64,000 bases of DNA from Tetracentron sinense (lineage: Eukaryota; Streptophyta; Magnoliopsida; Trochodendrales; Trochodendraceae): assembly GCA_015143295.1 (NCBI GenBank), contig CM026571.1:29912505-29976504 (forward strand), written 5' to 3'. Both the position numbers and the translations under genes were made by a program. Positions within the stretch are counted from its first letter, which is position 1; every line of letters starts with the position of its first letter. The notes under the pieces were generated by a model. The model was not told the origin of the DNA. It saw only the letters and a program-made list of their open reading frames with translations, and did not search any database. Shown here in pieces: positions 11,486-22,934 of the stretch.

Positions 11486-11672
11486 CGTGCCTATACCATG
11501 TCATGGTGACGGCAATATTATGGTTAGTCATGTGGTGCTTCAAGTATATTGTGTCATTTTAAAAATACAATTGTTAGGAACGTGCCTATACCGTGCATGG
11601 TGACGGCAATATTATGTTTAGTCATGTGGTGCTTCAAGTATATTGTGTCATTTTAAAAATACAATTGTTAGG
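11486..11672 (+). repeat. Two-copy tandem duplication, unit about 93 bp
   Basis: The block from acgtgcctatacc to acaattgttagg occurs at about 11485-11580 and again at 11581-11672 with only a few differences. The near identity suggests a recent local duplication inside the hAT-like element. Confidence 0.85.
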
Positions 11673-11883
11673 GACTTTTTGTGAAGTTTTGTTGCTTTTT
11701 CGAAAACATAGAAGAAATTTTACTAGAAGAGCAGCGGCAACAACAACGATTAATATGTATGTCTCTCTCTCTTGTCTTTCTTCTCTCTCTTGTTGCTGAT
11801 TTTTACTCTCTATATGAGTATTTTTATAACTTAGGTATATATATTTTTTTTTAAAGTTGGGGACAGGTGATCCCCTCTCTTTC

Positions 11884-11914
<31 letters not shown>
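11884..11914. repeat. (ATT)n microsatellite
   Basis: About ten uninterrupted ATT units lie inside the family 4 element. Confidence 0.9.
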
Positions 11915-12577
11915 TAAAATATTTGAATTACAAAATATATATAATTATATATTCATTTTAAAAATTTGTACATCCGTGCCACCGTATTAGAATTTTCAGA
12001 GCTTGTCGTGCCGAACACCTCTAGACACCTAGACACTTGGCACCCGTACCACGCGCCTACTACACATGAGACACACACCTCACGCCTTAAGGCTCGCTTT
12101 ATGTCTATGGCGCGCACCTCATACATTAACTAAAATTAGAGTTCTAGCCACAACTGCGACTTAAATGTCCATTTTTTTTAATTTGTTATTTGTTTAAACT
12201 AATAACAAATAACACTATTTATTTCATATAAGACATTAAAAATGATGATGGTGATATTAGTTTCAACTAACACTTAATTTATTATGTTTAATGCATTTAG
12301 GCTTTTTAAACCCTTTGAATCTAATTTACACTATTTTCTTAGTAGTCATTGCAATGGAGTCACTGGCCTTCAATGTAGTTCATGACTTATTTGCAATTTT
12401 TTACTAAAATTCTAAATCCACCACACGAATTGATTATTGAATATCATCTTCAATATTTATATAAAAAAAAAAGTAAATCTAAATTTCAGTATTTGTTTGC
12501 CCTTCTTATCTTTATTTTTTTGATAGTTAATTTATATAGTATTTCCTATGTGTAGGCATGCACTCATATGCACACAA

Positions 12578-12582
<5 letters not shown>

Positions 12583-12608
<26 letters not shown>

Positions 12609-12609
12609 C
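12583..12609. repeat. (TA)n microsatellite
   Basis: About 13 TA units lie near the right end of the family 4 element. Confidence 0.9.
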
Positions 12610-12902
12610 TATAATCTTTTATTAAATTTTTTTCGTAAGTTTCCTTATATTTTATTTATTTGTTAAAATGCGAGAGCATGAAACTTTCTTGTAAGGCTTA
12701 AACCTCACGCCTCATCTCATGCTTTCACGTTTTAAAACGTTGTACTATGCACTCTTTAAAGTGAAGTGACATTAATTTGAACGAGTATCGGGATGATATT
12801 ATGAAAACTTTGACCCAACTTGTGAATACTATAAAGGAAACAAATAATGTCAAATGGGTTTTTGTCCAGCATAAACCATATAAAGATATCATTAATCATA
12901 TG

Positions 12903-13670
12903 AATGGTTGTTAAATCCTTGTGATTTGCAATTCAAATCCTACGATTTGAATCAAATTTCATGCAAGACTATTCAAATCGCATGTGAAAATCTTAATTGG
13001 GTTAATTTCAATTTACAATTTGTGATTCAATTCGTAAGATTCATCGATTCGAGGATGAAACCTTCATGTTGCGGGCCAATACTTTAAAAAAAAAAAAAAA
13101 CTATTCTTTCAATTTTTTAAAGGTACTTTATGTCTTTTAAGAAGAAAGAAAAAACTGAAAAAAAAATCATGTTACGGACATACCAAAACTCTTAAGAGTT
13201 CTCTCTGTTGTTGTGAAGTGAGAAAAAATGAGAAACAAAAGAGATAAAAGGAGAAAGAAGAAAGAGGATGGAGTTGGAGAGTTAGACTCTGGGAGAACTC
13301 GATAGTTTTTTTCTTAGTCTTTTTAATTGTAGAAGTTTTTTGATACTTGATCTCATACAACATGATTATATGACTTTACTTTTGTTGATTTATCTTTAAT
13401 GATATTGAGAGCTATGTTTTGTTTATGGAGTTCATTTGCTTTTGTATAGTGTATGCAATGACATGTCCATTACTTTCTTTTATCAATAGATATAAATGAA
13501 ATCTTTTGGATAATTGATTATTCTATTTTTTTTATTATGTATGTTTTTGTAATTTTTTAACCATTTTTTTTTAAATGGATCGAATCTTACAATTTAGGAT
13601 TTGAATCCCGATTTGAAACGAATCGGTCCTAAAACCGATTTTTCAATTTGATTGCGATTTAACAACCCCG
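12903..13670. mobile_element. hAT-like element, family 2, with perfect 8-bp duplication
   Basis: Starts AATGGTTGTTAAATCC and ends CGATTTAACAACCCCG. The flanks are the identical 8-mers ATCATATG at 12895-12902 and 13671-13678, a clean hAT-length duplication. Subterminal words are gattcgaatc, aatcgcatgtg and caattcaaatcc types. Its middle is the reverse complement of the middle of the 3689-4420 copy (for example the tcaatagatataaatgaa block near 13484). No intact transposase is present. Confidence 0.78.
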
Positions 13671-13708
13671 ATCATATGTTCTAATCTTTTCACGATAAGT
13701 AATACACT

Positions 13709-14060
13709 CATGGAAATAAAAATTGTTGAAACTGATATGAAACGGGCGATAAGTATAGGTAACGGTTGTCTGCTATACGATATTTATACTGATATGAAAC
13801 GGGCGATATGTATCGTTTATTAGTTATTTATGTTTTAAATCATTGTGTAATTGTAATTATGTTTGCTACTTTGTTTTTGAATCGCTTCCCATGACTTTAT
13901 ATTGGGTTCCTATTACTCATTTGATTTTTAAAAAAAATTAATTTAATTTTTTATATTTTTTTTCTTAAAAAAGAAAGTTTTATATGTATCGTCTGAAACC
14001 GATACGTATAGGTTTTGGTTGGGACCGATACATCCTCCAAAACCGTATTTTTAATCCTTG
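13709..14060. mobile_element. hAT-like element, family 3 (CATGGTT / CCTTG ends)
   Basis: Starts CATGGAAATAAAAATTGTTG and ends CGTATTTTTAATCCTTG. Flanking 8-mers aatacact (13701-13708) and aatacaac (14061-14068) agree at 6 of 8 positions. The right end is the reverse complement of the left end of the 32768 element. Degenerate gatatgaaacgggcgatatgtatcg and gtatcgtctgaaaccgatacgtat words fill both subterminal regions. At 352 bp it is MITE-sized. Confidence 0.68.
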
Positions 14061-14312
14061 AATACAACTTGGCTTATATTACAACTTCATTACAACATCT
14101 AAAATATAAATATTATTTTAGAGCTACATTTATATTTTAACATGTAAAATAAAATTGAACCATATAACAGATATTGTTATAACTAATTATGTGTACATAT
14201 AACCTTAGTGGTGAAACCAACAAACAGTAATGACATGATTGTTTTTGTTGAAGCGCTAAGCACATGTTAATATCATTAAGCACTACGTTTTTGGAAGAAA
14301 TCTTTTCTAGCA

Positions 14313-15432
14313 TGTTAGCATAACATATTGTGCGTAAAATTTGTATGTAGACAGAAACCTGATGGTTACTGTAAAGTCACAGTTTGTCTTAGTCTTGTCC
14401 ATCATGATGTTCATGCCCATGAAGATGAAGCTCAAGAGGTTCGACTGAAGAAAATTCCACCGTAAAGCTTCGCTCACGCTAGTAGGATGGTAAGTGACTT
14501 ATATACCTAGTTTCCCATAGGTGAAATTGTCTTAGAGAATGTTAAACATACCTAGGTGGCTAGTGACATCATTTCTGGGAAGTTCAGGTGAAAAAGATGA
14601 GTTTTCAAAGATACCGTTCAAACGGTGCTAGTTACTGTTTTCAAAACATGCTTGTTACTGTTCCAAAACAATTTTCCCGAATGGTTAATCGTTCGAACGA
14701 AGAGACCATCGTTCGAATGATTACAGTAAATATTCTCTTCTGAGCATGTCCCGTAGCCAAGACCGTTTGAACGGTTAAGTGATCGTTCAAACGATGCAAA
14801 GACCATTTGAACAATGCATGCGTAAAGAGACTCCTAATTACACCAGATTTTGTTTTTTTGGCTCATTTATATATTCTAATATCCCCTAGAACGTATTAGG
14901 GTTTGTATGCAAGAGAGTTGAGACTACTCTGAGATATCTAGGGTTTCCCAATTCCTTTATGGTTGTTCCCCATTGATCTCCTCTCTTATGCTCTAGAATG
15001 CAAGTTTAATTCTTAAACTTCATACTTGCATCGGTTGATCTCCATTCTTCATGAGATCCATCTAGAGGTTTGTTAAACCTTCAAAGCTTGTTTATACTTA
15101 GTTGTGAGTGTTGGTTGGCGTGAGCCAAAGCCTTCAATGACAAAGATCATTTGATCATGAAAGGAAAGCTTTGAAAAGAAGTTGGCCGGTGAGGAACCGG
15201 AGCTGCTCTGGCAGAGATCAAACCTGCGGTTCTGTGGACTTCAAGGCGAAGATTTGTACCGAGGAACAGTGTGTCATGTCCGGTTGGGTAAGATCCGAGT
15301 TTTGTACTTTATAACTATTCTCATAGTAGATTTTGTGCTGGACAGGTCCCATAGTTTTTCCCGAAAGGGTTTCCACATAAAAGTCTAGATAGATCTATTA
15401 ACCCCCCTCTAGGTTTAAGTGATCATTGAACA
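14313..15432 (+). repeat. Probable Sirevirus-like (Ty1/copia) solo LTR
   Basis: The 3' part has acccccctctagg (15401-15413), which typically lies close to the 3' end of Sirevirus LTRs and also occurs at the corresponding end of the LTR at 18386-19760. The proposed start TGTTAGCATAACA resembles TGCTAGCC of that LTR. A TATA-like catttatatatt lies at about 14866. Upstream of it is the palindromic word array 14613-14816, as in Sireviruses. I found no convincing duplication, so the borders are approximate and solo status is inferred. Confidence 0.5.
14613..14816 (+). promoter_or_regulatory. Array of palindromic words upstream of an LTR TATA box
   Basis: Six self-complementary or near self-complementary words are spaced through 204 bp: accgttcaaacggt (14613), cgttcgaacg (14690), catcgttcgaatgat (about 14707), accgtttgaacggt (14762), atcgttcaaacgat (14782) and ccatttgaacaatg (14803). 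They sit about 50 bp upstream of the TATA-like box. Sirevirus LTRs are known to carry multiple palindromic motifs. A role in transcription is inferred. Confidence 0.65.
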
Positions 15433-15892
15433 AACTATTGGACATCTTATAACTATCCAATTTCTCACTTGTTTTGCCACCCATTTTTAATTTAATTATC
15501 ATATTACTATTCTTCAGAAATTTCCCTCAATTATTCCTAGTTATGGATAGCCAATGATACTTTTTGAAATATATTTCAGTTACGCATCCAGACTTCTGAG
15601 CCTGGATTTTTGTTTGACTCTGGAAGTGGGTTTGTGTTGTCTTCGTAAGTGGATTGGGGATTTCTTACTTTGGGTTTTAGGTATTTGATTGAAAATATCA
15701 TTTAGAGGTTTTCTTCTCAGATTTCTTAAATTGTTTACTTTCTATTCTGTGATTTCTTCTCCGTCATTTTGCATCTAAGTTAGTGTTGAATTATTGTTTT
15801 AGGGGTCTAATTTCGTATATTTTGGGTAATGAGTTTAGTGGGTTTTAGGAGAGCTAACGTCTGAACTCATGACTCCAACCAGTCATCAAAAG
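15433..15892. other. Unassigned intergenic sequence
   Basis: No gene or transposon structure is recognised. The last 8 bases (atcaaaag) are the probable left duplication of the following element. Confidence 0.4.
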
Positions 15893-16204
15893 CCTAGTGA
15901 CAAAGTCGGGGTTCGTGAATAATTCGGCAGGGATCAAGTTCGAAAAATTCAGAAAATTTCAAAAACAAAATAAATTAATAATTATAAAAATATAAGGAAC
16001 AATTTAATTAAAATATATTTTTTTAAAAGTAATTTTTTTGAATAATTCAGGAATTATTCGGGAATAATTCATAAAAGAACGCGAATAATTCACGAAAAAC
16101 GCAAATAATTCGAAAAAACGCCTTTTTTTTAAAGTTGCGAATTAAAGGCTGAATCATTCGGCAGCTCCAAAATCCGCAAATAAAACGCGTTTTTTGTTAC
16201 AATG
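15893..16204. mobile_element. hAT-like element, family 1
   Basis: The left end cctagtgacaaagtcggggttcg is a close match to the 1905 copy. The right end cgcgttttttgttacaatg is related to the complement of the left end. Flanking 8-mers atcaaaag (15885-15892) and atccagag (16205-16212) agree at 6 of 8 positions. Nearly the whole 312 bp is composed of aataattcg/gcgaataattcacg words. Confidence 0.6.
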
Positions 16205-17196
16205 ATCCAGAGGGGCTAAAAATCAGATAAAACTGAATGGAAGGCATTTTACCACAACTATAAAGTTCCATTTCGCGCATCCGGATTCAGATAAGATAAT
16301 ATTTATAATTTGTTTACTCTTTCCTCTTTTTCGTAATCTGTCTGAGTATTCCAAATTTTGGTCTTCCCTACTTTTCAGCGCTTCATAGTATTTAGTTACA
16401 TGATTCAGAAACAGAAGATATAGATAAATCAACAAAAACATTAAGTCGTATAATTTTTTTTTCTAACCTGTGCATACAGTACTTGTACTCCTGACTTCTA
16501 ACGAAATCTTTCTCTCCTTCCTCCAGCTGAACATCCATATACAAATAACGCATAAACTAACAAAACTTTAAAATATAATGTAAGAAATTAAGAACCCTGA
16601 CCAAGAAAGAGATTCAATCTCACCGGATCGCTTTCGTAGATTAATTCGTAACAACTAGGAGAGAGGCATCGCAAAGCACAATTCTCCTTCGCTATTATCG
16701 ATGACTTGCATTGCCAACCCCACAATCCACTGGTATCGTTCAAATCAAAACGACCAATCATCAAAAGTTCACATATAGTTTTTCTCAAAAAAAAAAAAAT
16801 TTAATAAATACTGATAAAATTTACCTCTCGATATCTGCATAACAAACGTTCCTCTTGTCTCTGATCTCAGAATCCTGAGTTATGTCAGATAAGAAAAGGG
16901 ATGATGAAAAGAGAAAATCAGGAAGAAGATCGAAACCCTAGCTGGATCGAACATAGAGAAGAAGGTTTAAAGAAGAAGCTTACAGAGATCGGGCGAGGAG
17001 ATTTCGCAAGGACTGTTAGAGCAAATGAACATATAAATCCGAAAAGAAGGCAATTGATGAATATGCATTTTAGATTTTTATGAGATTTAGCCATTTCATC
17101 AAATCAATCCAGTTACATGTGAAGAAATTAGTTAGAGAGATGAAAGATGTTTATAAGAACGAGTCGTAATCTTCTCCAGTTGTAACCGGTTTTGGC
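16205..17196 (-). other. Low-repeat island, possible 5' exon relic of a minus-strand gene
   Basis: I cannot identify a protein. Read on the minus strand, 16840-17000 looks like a plant 5' leader: a pyrimidine-rich ctcctcgcccgatctctg, then ctagggtttcgatcttcttcc. It is followed by a possible donor (gag|gtaaat, near 16825). The next stretch, about 16600-16720, has a 66-codon open frame whose last part reads YELIYESDPVRLNLFLG. A + strand ORF (16901-17083) overlaps it. A relic or lncRNA is as likely as a gene. Confidence 0.25.
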
Positions 17197-17446
17197 AGGT
17201 GGCCATGATTCCTTTTTTAAACACCCTTTTAGCTGTTGTTAAGGTTCACCCACCTATTGCCTATTGGTTTTTAGTTTTTAGGAAAAAAAAATTAATTTTT
17301 TTAAACCCTAGGAGGTAATGAATTTTAACCACGGTTAATAAATTATTTTATTATTTTTTCTAAAAACCAATGATAGATGAGTGAACCTAAGGGTGAGTGA
17401 ATCTTAACCACAGTTAAAATGTGTCAAAAGGGACATGTGGCCACCT
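17197..17446. mobile_element. Fold-back MITE with long imperfect inverted repeats
   Basis: The left arm aggtggccatgattcc...ttaaggttcacccacc and the right arm, whose complement is aggtggccacatgtccc...ttaagattcactcacc, pair over at least 60 bp with several mismatches. An inner pair, attggtttttag / ctaaaaaccaat, extends the hairpin. Total length is 250 bp. Superfamily is not clear because no obvious target duplication was found. Confidence 0.65.
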
Positions 17447-17474
17447 CGGAGAAAGCCAACTCAAACCAAAGGGG

Positions 17475-17632
17475 GAACCCGGGGGAGGGGAGGTGGTGTA
17501 GCCCGGCCGAAGAACAAAGTTGAAATGTAAACCGGAGATCTCGAGGTCGATTCCTAGGCTCCTCGAATATCGGTTGTATGGGGGTGGGGGCATTCCCTAT
17601 GCATTTTTTTTTCTTTTTTTTTTGTCAATGCA
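17475..17632 (+). mobile_element. Probable tRNA-derived SINE
   Basis: A 150-bp GC-rich block shows a possible pol III A box, tggtgtagcccgg (17493-17505), and a B box-like aggtcgattcct (17544-17555), close to the GGTTCGANTCC consensus with one base missing. A T-rich tail (17606-17630) follows the sequence ggcattccctatgc. The composition and spacing fit a plant SINE, but I could not identify a named family or clear target duplication. Confidence 0.45.
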
Positions 17633-17639
17633 ACAACAC

Positions 17640-18235
17640 CACAACCTATCCACATTTATAAATAAATAAAAGACGACAACAAACAAAGGAGGATGCTGCA
17701 TTTAGGCCATTTTGGGAAGGAAAATAATCACATCTTCTGTCGCTGATGTGAGGAGGGTCCCCTTTTGTTCTCACGTGCCCCCCATTTAACTATGGTTAAG
17801 ATTTATTCACGCAATGGATTTGCATGTTAGTAATAAAATTCATAGACTTTATGTGTTTAAACTCTATAAGTATGAAAAATCAGAGATGAGTTTGTTTTTT
17901 TACATATTAGTGACGAAATCTCTAAATTTTATCATTTTGATATTCTAATAATAAATTATATTTTCTTGTTTTTGTATGAGGGAGCCAGCAGCACACACCT
18001 GTCGAGTTTTAGACCAACAGGAGGGAGCTAGGCAACCTTAAGATTTTTCTTTTCATTACCCAACACTTTCTATAGGCATGTATATATATTGTTGTTATTA
18101 CATTTTAGGTATGTATTATGATTAGATGAATTTTTTTGTGTTTTATCATAATCAATATATATTGCTTACAAGTACAAAATTGTCTGAATAATTTGAATTT
18201 TTTAATATTTCTAACAGGTACCAAAAAAATATTTT
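17640..18235. other. Unassigned intergenic sequence
   Basis: AT-rich sequence. The piece near 17783 (ttaactatggttaagattta) resembles sequence in the neighbouring MITE and near 25408, so it may be a fragment of the same family. No gene is seen. Confidence 0.35.
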
Positions 18236-18385
18236 TTTTTAATTCAGAACTATCAGCGGCGGTTTAGAACCGTCTCTATGGGTAATATTGATAATATTAT
18301 TTATTCGGTACAGTGGCAGTTTCTAACTGCCGTTATATATATGATATGTAGCGGCGGTTTGGAATCGCTTCTAATAGATAATATT

Positions 18386-19760
18386 TGTTGCCCAGATTTT
18401 GGACCCTAGAGGGGGGTGAATAGCGTTTATGGCAATTAAAAATTTAAGCTAAGTGATTTTTGCGGAATTAAAAATTAATCAATATTGCTACCAACAACTA
18501 ATTAAGCAAAGATAGATAGAGTTAGAGATACCAGACACGCGAAATGATATTGGGATTTAGCAACTTACCTACGTCCCCGCCTTTAAGCTTCTTGCTTTAA
18601 GGATTTTCACGATTCCAATAATCGCACTCTTCTTTATGGGCAAAGAGCAAGTCTTTACAATCCTTTTGCAGGTTCCAGAATAACCTTTTACAATCATTTT
18701 AACAGGCTAATGAATAACCTCTTCATGATAAACTTTATTTTGTGTACAAGAAGACACTCTTTTCAAATGGTGCAAGAATCCTTGATTTTTGACTTTCAAC
18801 TTTTACAAAAATTGAGTGGATTAAAAATCTGAATTTGAAAGCTCCAAATTGAGCTAGATGAGAATGGAAAACAAAGTTTATAATCTCTTAAGATTGATTG
18901 GAATTAAATGCTCAAATAGATAATAATTGAGATTCAAAGAATTTAATGCAAAACCAGAGTATTGATTTTTTGAAGGTTGTGAGTGATAAATAATCAATTG
19001 AATAGTGTTAGAATCTCTTAGTTAAATTATTTTGTTCATAAATCATCTCTATTTGTAGTTAAGCAATCAATATGTTCATTGGGGATAGCATTTAATGCGG
19101 ACCAGCTATTGAAAACTAACTGTTACACGATTTTCCTGCAAGCACTCGTCGACGAGTGAGAGAAAATCAAGCTGGAGTCTTCAACGAGTGGGAACATAAG
19201 CTATTGCCTCATTTCTATTCTTTCACTCGTTGACGAGTCTATTGAATTTTTTCAGTAAACTCATCATACTGAGACCAAAAAGATGAGAATCATGTTAGGA
19301 CCCTTAGGCGTTCAAATTAACATTATTTTAATCATTTTTAGGGTCTTAGATTGATGTCCAAATTATACTAGGTCTCCTAGGGTCTATCTAGGTTAACTTT
19401 GAGCAATTATTTTCTAATGTTTTGAGGACTTTTACAAGGTCCTAAACATTTTTAACTAATACACTAGTCTTCATTGAGTGATGATCTACTTTCTTCATTT
19501 GTGGGGCTTTTCTCTTGATGGATCTTTATGCATTGTCTTTAACTCTTGAAGCTTTTTCCTGTGGAGGACTAGTACTTGAACTTTGACCTTCATAGCCTTG
19601 AATGGTTGAACACTTCAATCCTTCATGTCTTGAAAGATAATCTTAATACTTTGAAATTTCACATTCTAAATAAAAGAATTAGTATCATAAAGTTCATTCA
19701 ATTATTGTGTTATCATTGAAACTATTAAGAGTACTCAGAGTTGTAACATTGAGGCTAGCA
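18386..19760 (-). repeat. Sirevirus-like solo LTR with ATATT target duplication
   Basis: On the minus strand it starts TGCTAGCC and ends GGGCAACA. The identical 5-mers ATATT flank it at 18381-18385 and 19761-19765. Close to its 3' end is cacccccctctaggg, typical of Sirevirus LTRs. A palindromic array (19143-19239) lies upstream, in the minus sense, of a weak TATA-like tacaaatag near 19055. There is no internal region, so it is a solo LTR made by LTR-LTR recombination. Confidence 0.78.
19143..19239 (-). promoter_or_regulatory. Palindromic word array in the solo LTR
   Basis: The perfect palindrome cactcgtcgacgagtg (19143-19158) is followed by a half word, ttcaacgagtg (about 19180), and a near-palindrome, cactcgttgacgagt (19224-19238). 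The core differs entirely from the array at 14613, but the layout is the same. Confidence 0.6.
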
Positions 19761-22324
19761 ATATTGATATTATTATTTATTTAGTAACAACAATGGTTTT
19801 TTAACCGCCGTTATATATGTGATATATAGCGCCAGTTAGGAACCATCGTGATAGTCATATGTTAATTGACATAATTGTTCTTAATTAACCATCGTTAATT
19901 GGTCTAGTAACCTTCCACTGAACGGTACCGATACAATTGTGGTTTGTTAAATCTTCGTTAGTACCGCCGCGAAAGACTCCCCGACAAGCTATCCAAACCA
20001 TCATTATATAATTTAACGATGGTTTAGGTGCCTTTGGCAATGGTTTTGAACTGCCGCTAAAAGTCTTGAATTTTATAGTGTGGAAGAGGAGTAAGCTCCC
20101 AAGTATTATTTTTATCAATTACATGAATTTTCTCGTTTGTACCTCATACCCACCTATCATCACAAACAAAATCCCATACGCATTGGAGTACAATCTACAA
20201 ATATAAAAAAATCCACAATGTATTCTTCATCAAAAATAATATCATCATCGGTCACGACATAGTCTTGTAATTGAGCGGGCATGACACAATGACGTTAAGG
20301 ACAACTGGATGGCTATCCATGAGCTGTCGACTCAACTAGTTGAATCAAATTAGGCTACACATTTTGTTCTTCCACCTTCTTTTCATCATTATTATCTAAT
20401 CTCAATGCCTTTTTCTCCCTCAGGTACAATTTCAAACTCCATGTTCATCAAAAATAACATTGCGACTAACAATTATCTTTTCACTTTCTGGATTGTACAA
20501 TTTGTAACTTTTTGTCATATTATTGTACCCAATAAAAATGTTTTTTTTTAAACTTTTATCAAGGTTCTTTCTAATTTCATTTGACACGTGTGCATATGCA
20601 ATGCACCGAAACACCCTAAGATGTCCCACTCTGGGCATTTGACCACTCCATGCTTCTTGCGGAGTTTAGTTATAAACACTTTTGGTTGGACACCTGTTCA
20701 ACACATAAATAGAACATGCAACGACTTATAGCCAAAAATATTTTGGTAAATGTTTTGACTTTAATATGCATCTAACCATATTCATAATTGTTATATTTTT
20801 TGTCACGCCTCAAAACCCCACCTAGGAGGATGTGAGATCTTGGCACGTGACTCACTTAATAATCATCCTATTAGAAGCAAATAAGGCACAAAAATATAGA
20901 CCTAAAATTTTTTCTTCAATTAAATCATCAACTAAAACTCTAATCCCATAATATAACTGAAAGATAATAAATCTTGGTCACCCATCCGGACCATAAACAT
21001 GACAGACTAACTAATATGTGTCTCTATCAATTAAATTAAAGTCTTCCAGAATTTAATGAACCATAAAACCATTTCAATAATAGGGTCATCAATCAAGGTC
21101 CCTTTCTTCCTCAGGATAGTCACCTTCGGGTTCTTCAATATACTCCTCTTCTTCCCACGGTCCGGGAGCACAAATGTCGAAGCCTGAACCTGAACCTGCC
21201 GACAACAAAAGTCATCGGCTGAGTAACGAGTTACTCCGCGTATATAACAAAACATAATAACCAATATAAAGAATAACATTTACATGTATTTCATCACTTC
21301 ACACATTAACTTACATATAAAATCAGAGTGCGGAAGTTACACATTCACATTATGCTAATTTTTTATTATTATTTTTTTTTCTTCTTTCTTTTCTTACTTT
21401 CTCACTTTTCTTTCTTTTATTACTTTTCATATTTCATACGTTATCATCACACCAATTCTCATTCACATGCATTTGTAATAACTTAAAATACCGTTTTACC
21501 GTATAAGAAAAGGGGTTACTATACTTTACAATTATCGAGATACCACCCTTCGTACATTATCCGATACGGACGACTTAGTACATTTTCCGGTACGACGGCT
21601 TACTTACTTTGGCATATATCTCGCCCTTTCTAATGGTATCCGATGGTGCACGACACAACATGCATTATCGTTTTCGTGTGTCCTTCTTTCTTACTTACTT
21701 ACTTTTTTTACTTTACTTTTGATCTCACTTATATCTCGTTACTGTCTTTAATTTTTTTTCTTACATTTACAGATTCTTTCATTCGTGAGTGCACAATGAT
21801 ATATCTCTTGTTTAAATTGCACCTAAGACTAACCGTCAAGGGCCATAGGACATCTCATCATAGCGTCTCATACCATTATGTTAACTAGGCCTAGGCAAGC
21901 TTGACTTTCGTCAGAGGCTCGTTTACCCAATGATACATCATGTATTAAAAAGAATAACAGAGATACACAACTTCTCGCATTTCCTATAATTCGGCAAAAC
22001 AACATCACAGTATTTATAATCACGATTTAATTTAAATGTCCAAATCTCTTTTTTTTTTTGTCTAAACCAGATCAATATCCTAATTATACCACCTTTAATT
22101 AATAATAATTCTCATAAATTTTTAAGCATAACATCACTCACATATTATTAAAATACCACAATTTAATTATTCATTCAATTTTATCCATCATCACATTCTC
22201 CTCATGAATCCATATACTTCCATTAATATTCCCAATCCCCATGTTGAATCATAAATAAATCATACATAAATCTTCAAAATCTAACATGATAATTCACTAA
22301 TAACAAAACAATATCATCAATTAT

Positions 22325-22525
22325 TTCTTCACATCCTATTTTAACATTCGATGAATAAACCATTAAATAAATTATAAAGCGAGATATTCAAGGGGTTCTT
22401 CACATCCTATTTTAACATTCAATGAATAAACCATCAAATAAATTATAAAACAAGATATTTAAGGGGTTCTTCACATCCTATTTTAATTATCAAATAAATT
22501 ATAAAACGATATATTCAAGAGGTTC
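22325..22525. repeat. Three tandem units of about 60-70 bp
   Basis: The block ttcttcacatcctattttaa followed by caaataaattataaaacaagatattcaaggggt is repeated three times, the third shortened. A fourth ttcttcacatccta follows at about 22522. It lies inside the U3 part of the solo LTR. Confidence 0.75.
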
Positions 22526-22934
22526 TTCACATCCTACTTAACAGATCCATCAACAATCATATAGGAATAGGCTATAGTTCTTCACATTCTACATATTCTT
22601 GCATATTTACCTAGATTCAGTCCTTTTTATTCATCATTTAACTTAGCTATTCAAAATATTGGGTATTAGATCTGTTATTTACCTCACTTGATCGTATCTT
22701 TACGATCTATTTTGCTTGCGAATGGGTTCTACCTTGATCTTCACACCTCTTTTCCCTATTTCTGGCCGGATCTTTGAACCCTTACCGTTCCTCTCTTTTT
22801 GATCTCTCAAAAACTCTCATTTTTCTCTCTTTTAGGTTTTAGAAGGTCTTGGAAAACCCTCCCCACGAGTATAAAGGGGTATTTATACCTTGGGAGCCCT
22901 AGAGACTCAAAAAAACCACGAAAACGCGTAAGTT

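Larger units (their letters stand above)
11268..12744. mobile_element. hAT-like element, family 4 (CAGTGTTTTAAAAGGCG ends)
   Basis: Starts CAGTGTTTTAAAAGGCGTG and ends CACGTTTTAAAACGTTGTA, which are imperfect inverted repeats. Flanking 8-mers gtatgcac (11260-11267) and ctatgcac (12745-12752) match at 7 of 8 positions. Subterminal regions are full of degenerate words around aggcgtg, aggctt and acacgac (for example near 11280-11560 and 11990-12120), with a fresh set at the right end (cttaaacctcacgcctc). The interior carries a 93-bp tandem duplication and simple repeats. No transposase frame is recognised. Confidence 0.72.
18236..20080. mobile_element. CACTA-like non-autonomous relic interrupted by a solo LTR
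   Basis: The right end ttttatagtg (20071-20080) is the complement of CACTATAAAA, a CACTA-type terminus. Subterminal sequence on both sides carries degenerate aaccgccgttatata / ggcggtttagaaccg words (18254, 18318, 18352, 19804, 19826, 20050), as expected for the subterminal repeats of this superfamily. The left CACTA end is not visible, so the left border is approximate. The LTR at 18386-19760 sits in its middle with an ATATT duplication. Confidence 0.5.

Noticed and set aside
14613..14816. Palindromes considered as CRISPR repeats or bacterial operators
   Set aside because: Context is a plant Sirevirus-like LTR, the words vary, and no cas-type gene is present.
17493..17555. A tRNA gene
   Set aside because: A and B box-like motifs exist, but there is no cloverleaf or acceptor stem that I can fold. 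A SINE is more likely.
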